In this document: piece by piece, positions 1 to 6,046 of the stretch | Layout of the letters: each line of letters begins with the position of its first letter | How positions within the stretch are numbered: position 1 is the stretch's first letter | Assembly: GCA_003246505.1 (NCBI GenBank) | Contig: QKAI01000096.1 | Location: 1-7,924 of the forward strand | Reading direction: 5' to 3' | Source of the DNA: Spirochaetaceae bacterium | GTDB taxonomy: Bacteria; Spirochaetota; Spirochaetia; DSM-2461 | DNA: 7,924 bases | Position numbers and translations under genes: made by a program | The notes under the pieces: generated by a model | Seen by the model: the letters and a program-made list of their open reading frames with translations, nothing else | Databases searched by the model: none | What the model was told of the DNA's origin: nothing

Positions 1-48
1 TGCGTTTTTCTCTCCGATAAACATATTCCGCCCCTTTAGTATTAATGA

Positions 49-88
49 GAACAGGGAGGACGGCCTCCCGGGACCGCCCCCCCTGTTC
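49..88 (-). terminator. Candidate intrinsic terminator hairpin of the alkaline phosphatase gene
   Basis: A 15-bp inverted repeat lies 25 bases past the phosphatase stop codon, with arms at 49-63 and 74-88 and a 10-nt loop. In the minus-strand RNA all 15 positions can pair, because the two imperfect positions become G-U wobbles. On the plus strand they would be A-C mismatches, so the hairpin is built for the phosphatase transcript. The tract after it (minus-strand TCATTAATACT) is only moderately U-rich, so termination may be partial or factor-assisted. Beyond it (positions 1-48, minus strand) is an AT-rich stretch with a GGAG, possibly the leader of a further minus-strand gene outside the window, but this cannot be confirmed. 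Confidence 0.6.
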
Positions 89-113
89 AGGTGTTGTTTC
101 TTCGAAAAATCTC

Positions 114-1562
114 TTAGAACATGATCTGGGACATTTTCTTGAAAATGTCCGTGTTGTCGTAATAGCCGTTGAAGAGGTCCTGCCCGATCCCCAGGGCGAA
201 GGTGGCCACGGGGACGCCCGTGTGGGAGTAGGAGGTCCAGGCCAGTCCGGCCCTCTGGTTCAGCAGGTGGGTCAGGGTCACGGAAAGGGGATTGTAACCG
301 CCGTAGAGCAGGTAGTCCTGGGTCTTGGAGGCCACGGCCTCTTCCCCCTTCATGGTCCTGTTAAAGGCGTCCTCGAGCATGGCCTGCTCGTAATCGGATA
401 GACCGGTCAGGCCGAAGTTTTCCTCTATGGAGGGCATCAGGTCGGTCAGCTTCCCCCCGGACCCGTTGGCCTCTTTGTAGGGCTTGATGACATAGGCGTC
501 AAAGGCTTCGTAGGACATTTTCTGCTTGCCGATCTCATCAAAGGCGGAACCGTACTTGGTGCCGGCGAAACCGAGGGTCAGACCGCCCGTCTCGTGGTCA
601 CCGGTAACGATGATCACCGTTTCGTCCGGGTGGGCGTTGTAGAAGTCTATGCCCTTCTGGATGGCATCGTCAAAGGCGATGGTGTTCTTTATGGAGGCGG
701 CCGCGTCGTTGGCATGGCAGGCCCAGTCAATTTTCCCCCCCTCCACCATCATGAAGAAGCCCTTCTCGTTTTCCAGGAGCTCAATGCCCTTCTGAACGTA
801 TTCGGAAAGGGAGACGTCATCCCCTTCCTGGTCCATGGCGTAGTCCAGGGAGTTGGTGGTGAAGCTGGTGCCGTAGTAGGCATAGGCCTGGGTGCCGGGG
901 GTAAGGGCGTTCAGCTCTTCCCGGGTCGAGGCGATCTGCCAGCCCCTCTCCTTCATCACGTCCAGGGCGCTCTTCTCCCCCTTGGGGGTCTTGTCCAGTC
1001 TGACCAGGCCCCCGGCGAAGTAGTCGAAGTCGCTGTCGGCCATCTGCATGCTGATGTTATAGTAGTTGTTTCTGCTCTGTTCCTTGGCGTAGAAGCTGGC
1101 CGGAGTGGCATGGTCCAGGTTTACGCTGGAGAGGATGCCCACCTTCATGCCCGCATTTTTGGCGAGTTCGGCGATGGTGGTGAATTTTTCCGTCTTAGCC
1201 ACATTGTAATTTATGACTCCCGACTCGGTCTTGTTGCCGGAGGCGATGGCCGTACCGGCGGAAGCGGAATCGGTGATGAAGGAAAGGGCATCGTAGGTAG
1301 TGGTCATTCCCTGGGCGGGGAAACGGGTAAAGGCAAGCTGCTTGACGCCGACGGGGGTTCCGTTGACGGAGCTCATGTAAGCTTCGGCGGAATTGATCTG
1401 GGGCAGGGCCATGCCGTCCCCGATGAAAAGGAAAACGTATTTGGCTTTGGCGACCTGATCCGCCACGTCCTTCGCGGCGGTTTCAGTTTCCTGCTGGGCG
1501 TTGGCGAAAAGGCCGGCCAGGCCGAAAAGCAGGGTGAGGATTAGAATAAACATCTTCTTCAT
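114..1562 (-). CDS. phoA: Exported alkaline phosphatase (PhoA family, EC 3.1.3.1)
   Basis: This 482-residue enzyme hydrolyses phosphate monoesters outside the cytoplasm to release phosphate. Residues 1-22 are a signal peptide (MKKM start, hydrophobic core, A-N-A before Gln23) with no lipobox cysteine, so a soluble periplasmic or secreted protein is expected. The alkaline phosphatase metal and catalytic residues are all visible: Asp49 in FIGDGM, the Ser99 nucleophile in TDSASAGTA, His151 and Thr153 in DHATPA, Glu274, Asp279 and His283 in EGGKIDWACH, Asp322-His323 in TGDHETGG, and His447 in SYSHTG. E. coli has Asp153 where this protein has His151; His is usual in marine and animal enzymes. About 124 residues separate the DH pair from the last His, against about 42 in E. 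coli, which indicates a large insert of the crown type. The start is supported by AGGAG 8 nt upstream. It is divergent from the histidine kinase gene. Family assignment is secure; the physiological substrate is not known. Confidence 0.96.
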   Translation of the reverse strand: MKKMFILILTLLFGLAGLFANAQQETETAAKDVADQVAKAKYVFLFIGDGMALPQINSAEAYMSSVNGTPVGVKQLAFTRFPAQGMTTTYDALSFITDSASAGTAIASGNKTESGVINYNVAKTEKFTTIAELAKNAGMKVGILSSVNLDHATPASFYAKEQSRNNYYNISMQMADSDFDYFAGGLVRLDKTPKGEKSALDVMKERGWQIASTREELNALTPGTQAYAYYGTSFTTNSLDYAMDQEGDDVSLSEYVQKGIELLENEKGFFMMVEGGKIDWACHANDAAASIKNTIAFDDAIQKGIDFYNAHPDETVIIVTGDHETGGLTLGFAGTKYGSAFDEIGKQKMSYEAFDAYVIKPYKEANGSGGKLTDLMPSIEENFGLTGLSDYEQAMLEDAFNRTMKGEEAVASKTQDYLLYGGYNPLSVTLTHLLNQRAGLAWTSYSHTGVPVATFALGIGQDLFNGYYDNTDIFKKMSQIMF

Positions 1563-1570
1563 TATGGGAA

Positions 1571-1575
1571 CTCCT
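1571..1575 (-). promoter_or_regulatory. Shine-Dalgarno sequence of the alkaline phosphatase gene
   Basis: AGGAG on the minus strand, 8 nt from the ATG at 1562. It selects the first Met of MKKM over the Met three codons later, and it contrasts with the missing Shine-Dalgarno sequences of the three cytosolic genes in this window. Confidence 0.85.
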
Positions 1576-1643
1576 ATCCGTTATTTGCACGGCGAATCCG
1601 CGCATAGGCATGGATAAAAATGGGGGAGGAGCGTTTCCTTTTC

Positions 1644-1670
1644 ATTATTCTTCTGTAAAAAAACCGTTAA
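1644..1670 (-). promoter_or_regulatory. Weak candidate promoter of the alkaline phosphatase gene
   Basis: On the minus strand a -10-like AATAAT (1644-1649) lies 15 bp from a -35-like TTAACG (1665-1670). Both hexamers are imperfect and the spacing is short, which would fit a promoter needing an activator. The -35 overlaps the inverted repeat at 1653-1673. The predicted transcript would have a leader of about 75 nt. No better sigma-70 pair was found in the 190-bp intergenic region for this direction. Confidence 0.3.
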
Positions 1671-1673
1671 CAG
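1653..1673. promoter_or_regulatory. Inverted repeat, possible operator in the phosphatase/kinase intergenic region
   Basis: The arms CTGTAAA (1653-1659) and TTAACAG (1667-1673) are inverted repeats matching at 6 of 7 positions around a 7-bp centre. Read on the plus strand as direct heptamers, CTGTAAA-N4-CCGTTAA has the 7-4-7 layout of the proteobacterial PhoB box, and it also contains a TTAACA hexamer like that bound by Bacillus PhoP. It sits at the -35 position of the candidate phosphatase promoter and 44 bp upstream of the kinase -35. A phosphate-responsive operator is an attractive but unproven reading; A/T-rich sequence makes chance matches easy. Confidence 0.35.
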
Positions 1674-1716
1674 GAAAATATTTTTACTAGGAAATAAGTC
1701 GTATATAAGAAAGGAC

Positions 1717-1745
1717 TTGCCAACGGAAAAAAAGTAACTTATAAT
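1717..1745 (+). promoter_or_regulatory. Sigma-70-type promoter of the histidine kinase gene, predicted leaderless
   Basis: The -35 TTGCCA (1717-1722) and a perfect -10 TATAAT (1740-1745) are separated by 17 bp. Only 7 nt lie between the -10 and the ATG at 1753, so the expected transcription start is at or one base before the A of the start codon. There is no Shine-Dalgarno sequence in the gap (TTTCCCT). Confidence 0.75.
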
Positions 1746-1752
1746 TTTCCCT

Positions 1753-2943
1753 ATGGACTACGAGGCCCTTTCCCGGGAAGAACTTATTAAGATTCTTGAG
1801 GAACTGCAATGCCGTAATGATACCTATTTCTCTCTCTTTTCCTCCCTGAGCGAGGGTATCATCACCGTTGACAAGGGGGAGCGCATATCTTTTATGAACA
1901 GGGCGGCGGAGGAATTTACCGGCCGGTCCCTGGATGAGGCCCGGGGAAGGACCTTCGGAGAGGTGGTTACCACGGTGGACCACTTCTCCTCCCAGCCGGT
2001 CAATCTTAAGATCAGGGACATTATCCGCCAGGGCAGAAACACGGAATACTCCGGTTATCTAGACCTGATAGACAGTACCGGTTCGGCGCGGCATATCACG
2101 GCGACCCTGATCCCCCTGAAAGGGGAGAGTCCCGACGCGGAGTTGATTATCTCCATCCAGGATATTACGGAAAAGCGACATATCGGCGAGGAGATCACCC
2201 GCATCCAGAAGCTGGACGCTCTGAGCAAACTGGCCGGGGGCATCGCCCACTCCTTCAATAACATGCTTACGGGCATCATGGGCTTTTCCGAGCTTATGTT
2301 CCAGGAACTGGACGATAAGAAGGAGGAGGAACTCCTCCAGTACAATCGGGAGATCATCGATACCTGCGAAAGGGCTTCCACCGTGACCGGGGAGCTCCTG
2401 AATTTCTCACGCAAGCGGAACTTCGGCTGCATCGTGGTGAACCTAAACGATGAGGTCGCCGACGGGGTGAACCAGCTGAAGGCCCTGCTGGGGCCGAGGG
2501 CGACCGTCATCTCCGAAATAAAGGCGATGGACCAGACCTTTTTCGCCGATCCCTTCCAGATCAGGGAGATCATCCTGAATCTGGGCCGGAACGCGGGCGA
2601 CGTTCTGGGGGAGGGGGGAAAGATCATCGTGCGTACGGAAAACCGGTTCTACACCGACGAGGAGTGCCGCAGGAAATCCCGTCTTATGAAACCGGGGGAG
2701 TACTACCTCATAATCTTTGACGACACGGGTCCGGGCATCGGCCCCGATATTCTGCCCCACATATTCGAACCCTTTTTCACCACGAAGCCCATAGGCAAGG
2801 GGAGCGGCCTGGGCCTCTCCTCGGTTTACGGCGCCGTGGTTAGCCACGGGGGAACGATTTCGGTCAGTTCCAAGGAAGGGGTGGGCACCTCCTTCGAGAT
2901 CGCCCTGCCCCTCTCCTACGACTTCAGTTACTCCCGGCGCTGA
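1753..2943 (+). CDS. Soluble PAS-domain sensor histidine kinase (orphan)
   Basis: This 396-residue cytosolic kinase has no signal peptide or membrane segment. A short helix (1-22) leads into a PAS sensor domain (about 24-138, ending in the usual DITEKR). The HisKA dimerisation helix follows with His166 in GGIAHSFNN, then a HATPase_c domain: N box with Asn280 in ILNLGRNAGD, G1 box DDTGPGIG (323-330), F box IFEPFFTTK (337-345) and G2 box GKGSGLGLS (348-356). By family, it should autophosphorylate His166 and pass the phosphate to a response regulator. No receiver domain is fused and no regulator gene is adjacent, so its partner is elsewhere. The residue after the phospho-His is Ser167 instead of the usual Asp or Glu. 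An in-frame TAA at 1735-1737 leaves ATG 1753 as the only standard start before the PAS domain. Its last 20 bp overlap the convergent icd gene. The signal sensed by the PAS domain cannot be told. Confidence 0.93.
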   Translation: MDYEALSREELIKILEELQCRNDTYFSLFSSLSEGIITVDKGERISFMNRAAEEFTGRSLDEARGRTFGEVVTTVDHFSSQPVNLKIRDIIRQGRNTEYSGYLDLIDSTGSARHITATLIPLKGESPDAELIISIQDITEKRHIGEEITRIQKLDALSKLAGGIAHSFNNMLTGIMGFSELMFQELDDKKEEELLQYNREIIDTCERASTVTGELLNFSRKRNFGCIVVNLNDEVADGVNQLKALLGPRATVISEIKAMDQTFFADPFQIREIILNLGRNAGDVLGEGGKIIVRTENRFYTDEECRRKSRLMKPGEYYLIIFDDTGPGIGPDILPHIFEPFFTTKPIGKGSGLGLSSVYGAVVSHGGTISVSSKEGVGTSFEIALPLSYDFSYSRR

Positions 2944-2949
2944 ATTTTT
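2923..2949 (+). terminator. Weak hairpin plus T-run at the kinase/icd convergent junction
   Basis: TTCAG (2923-2927) and CTGAA (2940-2944) are inverted repeats, extendable by one U-G pair, followed directly by five T (2945-2949). The arms contain the stop codons of both convergent genes. The stem is short with few G-C pairs, so this is at best a weak terminator for the kinase transcript. Confidence 0.25.
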
Positions 2950-5161
2950 CCAGAATCCCGTTAAACAGGGGGCTCGGCCTCATGTGCCTGACCATGGCGT
3001 TCTCATCGGGCCGGTAGTAGCCACCCAGATCGACCGGCGTTCCCTGAACCCGGTTCAGCTCCCCCAGAATCTCCCCCTCATGGGAGGAGAGTTCCCCGTA
3101 AAGGGCTTTGAACCTTTCCTTCAGATCCCCGTCCTCCTCCTGTTCGGCCAATGACCGGGCCCAGAAGAGGGCCAGGTAGAAGTGGCTCCCCCGGTTATCC
3201 AGCTCCCCCGCCTTCCGGGAGGGGCTTTTTCCCTCCTCCAGAAGCAGGGAGGTTCCCCGGTCCAGGGTGACGGAGAGGATGCGGGCCCTTTCATTCCCCC
3301 TCAGGGCGATCTGTTCCAGGGATACGGCCAGGGCCAGGAATTCCCCCAGGGAATCCCAGCGCAGATGGTTCTCGCTCAGGAACTGCTGCACATGCTTGGG
3401 CGCCGATCCGCCCGCCCCGGTCTCGTAGAGGCCGCCCCCGTTCATGAGGGGGACGATGGAGAGCATCTTGGCGCTGGTGCCCACTTCCAGGATGGGGAAG
3501 AGGTCGGTCAGGTAGTCCCGGAGCACATTCCCCGTGACCGATATGACATCCCTCCCGGCGGCGATCTCCTCCATGGTGACCCGGGTGGCTTCCACGGGGG
3601 AGAGGACGGAGATGTCCAGCCCCCGGGTATCGTATCCGGAGAGACAGGCGGCCACCTTCTCCCTCAGGGCACGGTCGTGGGCCCGGTTCTCGTCCAGCCA
3701 GAAGATGGTTTTGCTTCCGGTCAGCCGGGCCCGGGTCACCGCCAGCCCGATCCAGTCCCGTATGGGCCCGTCCTTGGCCTGGCACATGCGGAAGATGTCC
3801 CCGGTCCGCACGGGCTGCTCCAGCAGGACCCGGTCCCCCTCCCCGATCACCCGGACGACGCCGTCGGCGGGGAGGATGAAGGTCTTGTCGTGGGAGCCGT
3901 ACTCCTCCGCCTTCTGGGCCATGAGGCCCACGTTGGCCACGCTTCCCATGGTGGCGGGGTCAAAGGCCCCGTGCTCCCGGCAAAAATCGATGGCCGCCTG
4001 GTATACCCCGGCGTAGCACCGGTCCGGAATGACCGCCTTCATGTCCTGAAGCTTACCCTCCCGGTTCCACATCTTCCCCGAAGAGCGGATGGCCGCGGGC
4101 ATGGAAGCGTCGATGATCACGTCGCTGGGGACATGAAAATTAGTGATGCCCCGGTCCGAATCGACCATGGCCAGATCGGGTCCCGCGGCCAGGCAAGCCT
4201 CCAGTTCGGCCCGGATACGTTCCTGCACGCCCCCGTCCAGGGACTCTATCTTGGCGAGGAGATCCCCCAGACCGTTGTTGGGGTCCACCCCGGCGGCGTC
4301 CAGTTCGGCGCCGTACTTCTCAAAGAGGGGGGCGAAGAAGACAGAAAGGGCGTTGCCGAAGATGACCGGATCGGAGACCTTCATCATGGTGGCCTTGAGA
4401 TGGAGGGAGAAGAGGACCCCCTTCTCCCGGGCGTCCTTGATCTGGGCGGCGAAGAATTCCCGCAGCCTGGCCCGGTCCATGACCGCCGTATCGATGATCT
4501 CCCCCTCCAGAAGGGCCAGATTATCCTTGAGCACCTGCACCGATCCGTCGGCGCGGCGGAATTCGATACGGGTCTTTTCCGGCCTGTCCAGGGTCAGGGA
4601 ATTCTCGCTGCCGTAGAAATCGCCCCCCTCCATGCTGGCCACATGGGTCAGGGAATCCCGGGACCAGGCCCCCATGGAGTGGGGGTTCTTCCGGGCGTAG
4701 TTCTTGACAGACAGGGGGGCCCGGCGGTCGGAGTTGCCCTCCCTGAGGACCGGATTCACCGCGGAACCCTTGACCCGGTCATAGCGCGACCGGATCCCCT
4801 TCTCCTCCTCCGATGCGGGGTCTTCCGGGTAATCGGGCAGGGGGAATCCCTGGCCCTGCAGCTCCGCCACGGCCGCCTTGAGCTGGGGGACGGAGGCGCT
4901 GATATTGGGAAGCTTGATAATGTTCGCGTCCCGGTCGTTCACCATCTCTCCCAGATGGGCCAGATCGTCGGAAATGCGCTGTCCCGGCTCCAGGTATTCG
5001 GGAAAAGCGGCCAGAATCCTTCCGGCCAGGGAGATGTCCCGGGTTTCCAATGCGATGCCGGCGGTTCCGGCGAAGGCCTTGACGATGGGAAGGAGGGACC
5101 GGGTGGCCAGGGCGGGCGCCTCGTCCGTTAAGGTATAGGTGATGGTGGTTTTCTCTGACAT
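2924..5161 (-). CDS. icd: Monomeric NADP-dependent isocitrate dehydrogenase (EC 1.1.1.42)
   Basis: This cytosolic enzyme oxidises and decarboxylates isocitrate to 2-oxoglutarate, making NADPH. Its 745 residues match the length of the monomeric family (about 740), which is unrelated in length to the roughly 400-residue dimeric type. Family blocks run along the whole protein, including TLTDEAPALAT (11-20), KLPNISASVPQLKAA (83-97), NPVLREGNSDRRAPLSVKNY (136-155), HLKATMMKVSDP (254-265), MPAAIRSSGKMW (354-365), NVLRDYLTDLFP (545-556) and GGSAPKH (584-590). By alignment from memory to the Azotobacter vinelandii enzyme, substrate and metal residues are kept (Ser133, Asn136, Arg140, Arg146, Lys256, Asp351, Tyr421, Asp549, Asp553), as are the NADP 2'-phosphate contacts (His590, Arg601, Arg649), so NADP use is expected. 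An in-frame TAA three codons before the ATG fixes the start, and there is no Shine-Dalgarno sequence. It overlaps the kinase gene tail-to-tail and is divergent from ppk2. Confidence 0.98.
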   Translation of the reverse strand: MSEKTTITYTLTDEAPALATRSLLPIVKAFAGTAGIALETRDISLAGRILAAFPEYLEPGQRISDDLAHLGEMVNDRDANIIKLPNISASVPQLKAAVAELQGQGFPLPDYPEDPASEEEKGIRSRYDRVKGSAVNPVLREGNSDRRAPLSVKNYARKNPHSMGAWSRDSLTHVASMEGGDFYGSENSLTLDRPEKTRIEFRRADGSVQVLKDNLALLEGEIIDTAVMDRARLREFFAAQIKDAREKGVLFSLHLKATMMKVSDPVIFGNALSVFFAPLFEKYGAELDAAGVDPNNGLGDLLAKIESLDGGVQERIRAELEACLAAGPDLAMVDSDRGITNFHVPSDVIIDASMPAAIRSSGKMWNREGKLQDMKAVIPDRCYAGVYQAAIDFCREHGAFDPATMGSVANVGLMAQKAEEYGSHDKTFILPADGVVRVIGEGDRVLLEQPVRTGDIFRMCQAKDGPIRDWIGLAVTRARLTGSKTIFWLDENRAHDRALREKVAACLSGYDTRGLDISVLSPVEATRVTMEEIAAGRDVISVTGNVLRDYLTDLFPILEVGTSAKMLSIVPLMNGGGLYETGAGGSAPKHVQQFLSENHLRWDSLGEFLALAVSLEQIALRGNERARILSVTLDRGTSLLLEEGKSPSRKAGELDNRGSHFYLALFWARSLAEQEEDGDLKERFKALYGELSSHEGEILGELNRVQGTPVDLGGYYRPDENAMVRHMRPSPLFNGILEKFSAGSN

Positions 5162-5169
5162 GATAGGGG

Positions 5170-5198
5170 ATTATACCCGAATCGCCCCGCTTGGTTAA
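5170..5198 (-). promoter_or_regulatory. Sigma-70-type promoter of icd, predicted leaderless
   Basis: On the minus strand, -35 TTAACC (5193-5198) is followed after 17 bp by a perfect -10 TATAAT (5170-5175). Eight nt separate the -10 from the ATG at 5161, so transcription should start at or within about two bases of the start codon. The gap (CCCCTATC) has no Shine-Dalgarno sequence, and the -10 itself supplies the in-frame TAA stop (5171-5173) that rules out an earlier start. Confidence 0.68.
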
Positions 5199-5210
5199 GT
5201 CTCTTTCTCA

Positions 5211-5239
5211 TTGCCATAATCCCTGACCCCTGTTACCAT
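5211..5239 (+). promoter_or_regulatory. Candidate sigma-70 promoter of ppk2, predicted leaderless
   Basis: The -35 TTGCCA (5211-5216), identical to that of the histidine kinase, lies 17 bp from a -10-like TACCAT (5234-5239). Six nt separate it from the ATG at 5246. The -35 boxes of ppk2 and icd are back to back with 12 bp between them. An alternative -10, CATAAT (5215-5220), would give a leader of about 19 nt, but its -35 (TTGGTT, 18-bp spacing) is poor. The GAGG at 5241-5244 is one base from the ATG, too close to act as a Shine-Dalgarno sequence. Confidence 0.5.
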
Positions 5240-5245
5240 AGAGGT

Positions 5246-6046
5246 ATGAGTACGGACAGAATACCGGAGAAGAGAAGGATCGATAAAAAGGTCTACGTGA
5301 AGGAACTCCACCTGCTTCAGCTGGAGCTGATCAAGCTGCAGGAGTGGATCAAGCTGAAGGGGCTCAAGGTGGTTGTCCTCTTCGAAGGCCGGGACGCGGC
5401 GGGAAAGGGGGGCATCATCAACCGGATCTCCATGAACCTGAATCCCCGCATCTGCCATGTGGCCGCCCTGGGGAAGCCCTCGGAGCGGGAGGAGTCCCAG
5501 TGGTACTTCCAGCGCTACGTCCCCTACCTCCCCGCGAAGGGGGAGATGGTGCTCTTCGACAGGAGCTGGTACAACTGCGTGGGAGTGGACCGGGTCATGG
5601 GATTCACCACCCCGGACCAGTGGGAGGAATTCTACGAAAGCTGTCCCGCCTTTGAGGAGATGCTCATCCGTTCGGGGATCATCCTGGTGAAATACTGGAT
5701 CTCCGTCTCGGACGGGGAGCAGGAGAGGCGGTTCAAGAACCGCATGGACGATCCCACGAAACGGTGGAAGCTGAGCCCCATGGACCTCAAGTCACGCCTT
5801 TTATGGGACGAGTACTCCCGGGCCAAGGATATCATGTTCCGCCACTGCGACACGGAGGTCTCCCCATGGTTCGTGGTTCCCGCGGATAACAAGAAGATCG
5901 CCCGGCTGAACTGCATCAGCCATCTTTTAAGCCTGATTCCCTACGAGAGCGTCCCCCACGAGCCGATTCCCCTGCCCGAACGGGAGAACTCGACCTACGT
6001 GAGGACCGCCTACGGCAATCAGAAAATCATTCCCCGGAAATTTTAA
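5246..6046 (+). CDS. ppk2: Polyphosphate kinase 2 (polyphosphate:nucleotide phosphotransferase)
   Basis: This 266-residue cytosolic enzyme transfers phosphate between polyphosphate and nucleotides. The single-domain length and overall sequence fit the type that interconverts NDP and NTP. The Walker A motif is GRDAAGKGG (48-56, Lys54), the Walker B/lid region is LFDRSWYN (103-110, Asp105 and Arg106), and further family blocks are SQWYFQRYVPYLP (84-96), KYWISVSDGEQERRF (149-163), DDPTKRWKLSPMD (168-180) and RLNCISHLLSLIPYE (220-234). The residue after WYN is Cys111, where my recollection of the family is Arg. ATG 5246 is the first standard start in the frame within the intergenic region and leaves the usual KELxxLQxELxKLQ leader helix intact. 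It is divergent from icd and overlaps the chemoreceptor gene by 20 bp at its 3' end. The direction of the reaction and the preferred base (A or G) cannot be read from sequence. Confidence 0.96.
   Translation: MSTDRIPEKRRIDKKVYVKELHLLQLELIKLQEWIKLKGLKVVVLFEGRDAAGKGGIINRISMNLNPRICHVAALGKPSEREESQWYFQRYVPYLPAKGEMVLFDRSWYNCVGVDRVMGFTTPDQWEEFYESCPAFEEMLIRSGIILVKYWISVSDGEQERRFKNRMDDPTKRWKLSPMDLKSRLLWDEYSRAKDIMFRHCDTEVSPWFVVPADNKKIARLNCISHLLSLIPYESVPHEPIPLPERENSTYVRTAYGNQKIIPRKF

Noticed and set aside
45..401. Short plus-strand frame at the left edge
   Set aside because: Begins at the terminator hairpin and is antisense to the conserved phosphatase C-terminus; no Shine-Dalgarno sequence or recognisable protein.
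594..1544. Open frame of 316 codons antisense to the alkaline phosphatase gene
   Set aside because: Gly/Val-rich shadow of a confidently identified gene; no start signal or domain.
1575..1613. ATG codons in the phosphatase leader (minus strand) that could open a short upstream reading frame
   Set aside because: Out of frame with the phosphatase, without a Shine-Dalgarno sequence, and not recognisable as a leader peptide.
3182..5131. Very long open frame (649 codons) on the plus strand, antisense to icd
   Set aside because: It lies wholly inside a highly conserved icd gene, its translation is low-complexity Gly/Pro/His/Asp-rich with no recognisable domain, and GC-rich third positions keep such antisense frames open.
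5344..5655. Alternate-frame open stretches within ppk2
   Set aside because: Same-strand shadows in other frames with Gly/Pro/Arg-rich translations; ppk2 itself is complete and conserved.
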